The notes beneath the pieces were generated by a model. That model was not told where the DNA came from. It searched no databases and worked only from the letters and a program-made list of their open reading frames with translations. Made by a program: the position numbers and the translations under genes. This document shows positions 43,945-45,721 of a stretch of 45,721 nucleotides of DNA, in pieces. Origin of the DNA: Zoogloeaceae bacterium (GTDB lineage: Bacteria; Pseudomonadota; Gammaproteobacteria; Burkholderiales; Rhodocyclaceae); NCBI GenBank assembly GCA_031256795.1, contig JAIRPW010000014.1, positions 1 to 45,721 of the forward strand, given 5' to 3'. Within the stretch, counting starts at the first letter, position 1, and every line of letters starts with the position of its first letter.

Positions 43945-44347
43945 ATGGACGCTCGCGCCCGCTACGCCGAACGGCTGTCCGCGCCGCCTCGATTTCCTTT
44001 TGCCGGGCGGTTTTCGCCGTCGCGGGCATTTTTTGCGCGGCAGAGACCGAACGCCCCGCCGCGTCGTCGCGGGCTTGCCCCGCGGCCCCGTCCCTCTGCC
44101 GCCGCGCCCACTCCGCGCCCTCGATCTGCTCCCCGGTCTCCTCGTCGATATACACCCCGATCTCGGGATGCTCGGCCAAATACGCCTGCGTCTCCAACGG
44201 GAGACAGGAGACGGGGTACAGTTTGGTTTTACTTCTTCGTTTACGAAGAACTCTTGTTAAAAAAAATTTCCGGCGAACAGAAAAAGGCGAGGAGGGAAGG
44301 CCGCCTATTCCTGCCACGTCTCGTGAACTGACCCACTTAAAAAACAT
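43943..44347 (-). CDS. Hypothetical protein, possible phage remnant
   Basis: A frame of up to 134 residues. The N-terminal 50 or so (from ATG 44347, overlapping the Ner-like stop) look poorly coded. The rest is protein-like and hydrophilic: LPLETQAYLAEHPEIGVYID, then ETGEQIEGAEWARRQRDG, and a C-terminus rich in Ala, Arg and Lys (TARQKEIEAARTAVRR). The real start may be an internal TTG near the LPLETQ segment. I do not recognise a family. Its position next to Ner-like and CI-like regulators suggests a phage or island gene, possibly the broken end of a larger one. A palindromic operator-like site lies inside its 5' part. Confidence 0.4.
   Translation of the reverse strand: MFFKWVSSRDVAGIGGLPSSPFSVRRKFFLTRVLRKRRSKTKLYPVSCLPLETQAYLAEHPEIGVYIDEETGEQIEGAEWARRQRDGAAGQARDDAAGRSVSAAQKMPATAKTARQKEIEAARTAVRRSGRERP
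44233..44250. promoter_or_regulatory. Palindromic operator-like site, copy 1
   Basis: Perfect inverted repeat TTCTTCG-TTTA-CGAAGAA. The same motif recurs at 44561-44577 and, weaker, near 44690-44702. Confidence 0.45.
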
Positions 44348-44546
44348 TGCCGCCGTCCAGCCCTAATGCGTCCGCAATGATCTTCTGCCCTTTAGGCCAG
44401 CGGCGATGCAAGGCTACGCCGAGCGTCGTCGGCGCGTAGCCGTGCGCGACGGAGAGCCGTCGCAGCGACATGCCGCGCTTGCGTAGCGCGGCGACAACGT
44501 CGGCAGGATGCATCGTCAGCAGACAAGGAGTAATATTTGCATTCAT
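44337..44546 (-). CDS. Ner-like (Mu family) DNA-binding regulator
   Basis: A 69-residue protein from ATG 44546, or 58 residues from ATG 44513. The core HPADVVAALRKRGMSLRRLS followed by YAPTTLGVALHRRWPKGQKI and IADALGLDG matches the Ner/Nlp winged-helix-like family of Mu-type phages, which represses early and repressor transcription. Usual family members continue with a Trp-Pro-Ser-Arg-Tyr tail; this one stops at GGNVF, so it may be slightly truncated. No good ribosome site precedes either ATG. It diverges from a CI-like repressor across about 120 bp containing palindromes, the standard layout of a Mu-like immunity region. Confidence 0.78.
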   Translation of the reverse strand: MNANITPCLLTMHPADVVAALRKRGMSLRRLSVAHGYAPTTLGVALHRRWPKGQKIIADALGLDGGNVF

Positions 44547-44556
44547 AATTGCAAAT
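44535..44556. promoter_or_regulatory. Inverted repeat over the Ner-like start
   Basis: ATTTGCA-N8-TGCAAAT, perfect over 7 bases per arm, straddling the ATG at 44546. A plausible operator, or a promoter-proximal structure. Confidence 0.45.
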
Positions 44557-44560
44557 TTGC

Positions 44561-44577
44561 TCTTCGATAACGAAGAA
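44561..44577. promoter_or_regulatory. Palindromic operator-like site, copy 2
   Basis: TCTTCG-ATAA-CGAAGA, matching copy 1 in the arms. It lies between the divergent Ner-like and CI-like genes, where a repressor would bind. Confidence 0.5.
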
Positions 44578-44668
44578 GTCAAGAGCAGAGATATATTTTT
44601 TTAACTCTGAATGAATGGATTCTTTTTAATGCTCGTGCTTTTCCTTCGTGCTTTCGTTTGCCGCTGAA

Positions 44669-45165
44669 ATGAAAAATATAACAAAATCAATCGGTTACGA
44701 AAAAAAAGATTTTCAGAAACACGTGCTTTTCCAAAAGAGGAAAAGAACGCCCTTGGTGAACGCCTGAAGAAGGCTCTCGGAGAAGAGAGCCAGAATTCTC
44801 TTGCGCGCCGCACAGGCTTATCTTCTGGCCTGATCACTAATTACGTGCTTGGCCGATACTTCCCAGGCACTGCGCATTTACGATTGCTTTCATCCGCCCT
44901 TGGCGTCTCTATAGACTGGCTGGCGACGGGGCGCGGGGAGATGCGCCCGTCACCGGAAACCGTTGAAGATTCTGGTTTTTTTGAATACTTGACCTCTGAA
45001 AGCGTTTCCCAGTCTGGAAAATCCAGTCGAAAACCGCGAGAGACCGCGCCGCAAGAGGCTTTGACGCAGGAAGAAAAAAACCTGCTGGCGCGTTTTCGCG
45101 CCGCCTCGCAAGAGATACGCGCCGCCGCCCTGCGCATGTTGTCCCCGCCCGAAACGCGGGCTTAA
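44669..45165 (+). CDS. CI-like phage repressor, frame-switched at an A8 run
   Basis: The main frame (44668-45165) encodes a helix-turn-helix repressor: LGERLKKALGEESQNSLARR, TGLSSGLITNYVLGRYFPG and SALGVSIDWLATGRGE match the phage CI/XRE N-terminal domain, and the C-terminus has LTQEEKNLLARFRAASQE. This frame has no start codon before GTG 44845, which would cut away the helix-turn-helix. ATG 44669 opens a frame (MKNITKSIGYEKK) that meets a run of eight As at 44700-44707. A -1 step there (A AAA AAA G) joins it to the repressor frame and gives about 165 residues. Either programmed slippage, a homopolymer indel that killed the gene, or a sequencing error. There is no S24 peptidase domain. Confidence 0.7.
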
Positions 45166-45266
45166 ACCGCCTTCAACCTCCTGAAAAAAACGCCTTGAAC
45201 GCAGGAAGAACGCCGCCAATGGCCGCGCCGGACGCCGGGAAAAAACGTTGTTTTTTTGATAAAAAC

Positions 45267-45322
45267 CGTTCCAAATATCCTGCAAATTTTTATAAATTTT
45301 GCGTAAGGCGTTCCAAATATCC
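45267..45322. repeat. 14-bp direct repeat pair
   Basis: CGTTCCAAATATCC occurs at 45267-45280 and 45309-45322, 42 bp apart (four helical turns). The AT-rich interval contains an imperfect palindrome (GCAAATTTTTATAAATTTTGC, split at the centre). Spacing and base composition suit a protein-binding site; no gene overlaps it. Confidence 0.6.
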
Positions 45323-45399
45323 CGCCCCGCCAGAAACCCCGCAAACCCGCGCCAGATCAGCGTTTCATCCCCGTTCCCCGCAAACTCTCCGTGTTCCAG

Positions 45400-45721
45400 A
45401 AATCCTACCTCCCCACACCCGCCGCGCCCGTTCTGGCCGGGCAGACCGTCACCCGTAAGCGGGAATGTCTACGGCAACGGAGACGGAGATCCTCCCCATA
45501 GCTTCTCCGCTCTTTTGGACGCCGACAACAAACTTCACCGACAACACCATCGCTTCCGCGCGGAATTTCAATATCATCAACTTCACGAGCGCGGGCGACC
45601 GGACATTTCCGGCGCGACGGTCAACGTAGGCATTCACGATACGCCCACCACCCTGCAAGCGGGCGATACCCTCACGCTTCTGGACGCGAGCGGCAGCCTG
45701 ACCGGCGCGCCCGCCAACGCC
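45400..45721 (+). pseudogene. Adhesin/autotransporter-like passenger fragment with frameshifts
   Basis: Protein-like sequence runs to the end of the window but in changing frames. PTPAAPVLAGQTVT is in one frame up to about 45453, then after one extra base VSGNVYGNGDG and SFSALLDADNK run in a second. After another extra base at about 45533, FTDNTIASARNFNIINFTSAGD (in two segments, with NFNIINFTSAGD) runs in a third. After a shift at about 45600, ISGATVNVGIHDTPTTLQ and AGDTLTLLDASGSLTGAPAN return to the second. Put together these read as beta-helix passenger repeats of a secreted adhesin or autotransporter. No start codon or signal peptide is visible, so this is a fragment; the gene continues beyond the window. 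Confidence 0.5.

Noticed and set aside
43727-44260. 177-codon plus-strand frame through the poly-C tract
   Set aside because: Pro/Arg/Leu-rich and mostly antisense to a more protein-like minus-strand frame; no ribosome site at its first ATG.

Overview
The window is a GC-rich chromosomal segment of a flagellated Gram-negative bacterium, most likely a betaproteobacterium. The basis is an H-NS protein with the short beta/gamma-type C-terminus, DksA, ZipA, the SurE/Pcm/NlpD group, PBP1A, UbiT, YcgR and FliW, and the thrS-infC-rpmI-rplT-pheS order. Genus cannot be fixed from the sequence alone. Almost the whole window is coding, with 4-bp ATGA-type overlaps in several operons.

Layout. 1-2.7 kb: the 3' end of a sensor kinase and a convergent PBP1A gene. 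3-12.8 kb: a flagellar block with ycgR, fliE (behind a sigma-54 promoter match), the FleS/FleR two-component pair, and fliF-G-H-I-J (basal-body ring, rotor switch and export ATPase complex). 12.8-23.7 kb: plus-strand housekeeping genes pepD, a gamma carbonic anhydrase, ubiT, a YoaA/DinG helicase, a large methyltransferase-TPR-OGT-like fusion followed by a glycosyltransferase, dksA and an iorA with no iorB beside it. 23.7-26.6 kb: a tight minus-strand operon hns-surE-(31-codon ORF)-pcm-nlpD. 26.7-29.3 kb: minus-strand thioredoxin-like, inositol-monophosphatase-like and zapE genes. 29.5-31.7 kb: panB-panC-panD, most of the pantothenate pathway. 31.9-32.3 kb: fliW. 32.4-41.9 kb: minus-strand tRNA-Val, thrS, infC (ATC start codon), rpmI, rplT, pheS, smc, zipA. 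42.0-43.6 kb: a secreted YiiX-type cysteine peptidase.

The last 2 kb differ from the rest. They hold a 13-C tract in a tiny ORF, an unknown small gene, a Ner-like regulator divergent from a CI-like phage repressor whose start and body lie in different frames across an A8 run, operator-like palindromes, a 14-bp direct repeat, and an adhesin/autotransporter-like passenger fragment broken by three apparent frameshifts. This looks like a decayed phage or genomic-island edge.

Points most worth a second look: the methyltransferase-TPR-OGT fusion beside a glycosyltransferase; three conserved neighbourhoods with their usual partner missing (nlpD without rpoS, pheS without pheT, zipA without ligA); the ATC-initiated infC; the 15-glycine GxxxG array in FliH; the overlapping 31-codon ORF between surE and pcm; and the A8 frame switch in the phage repressor.
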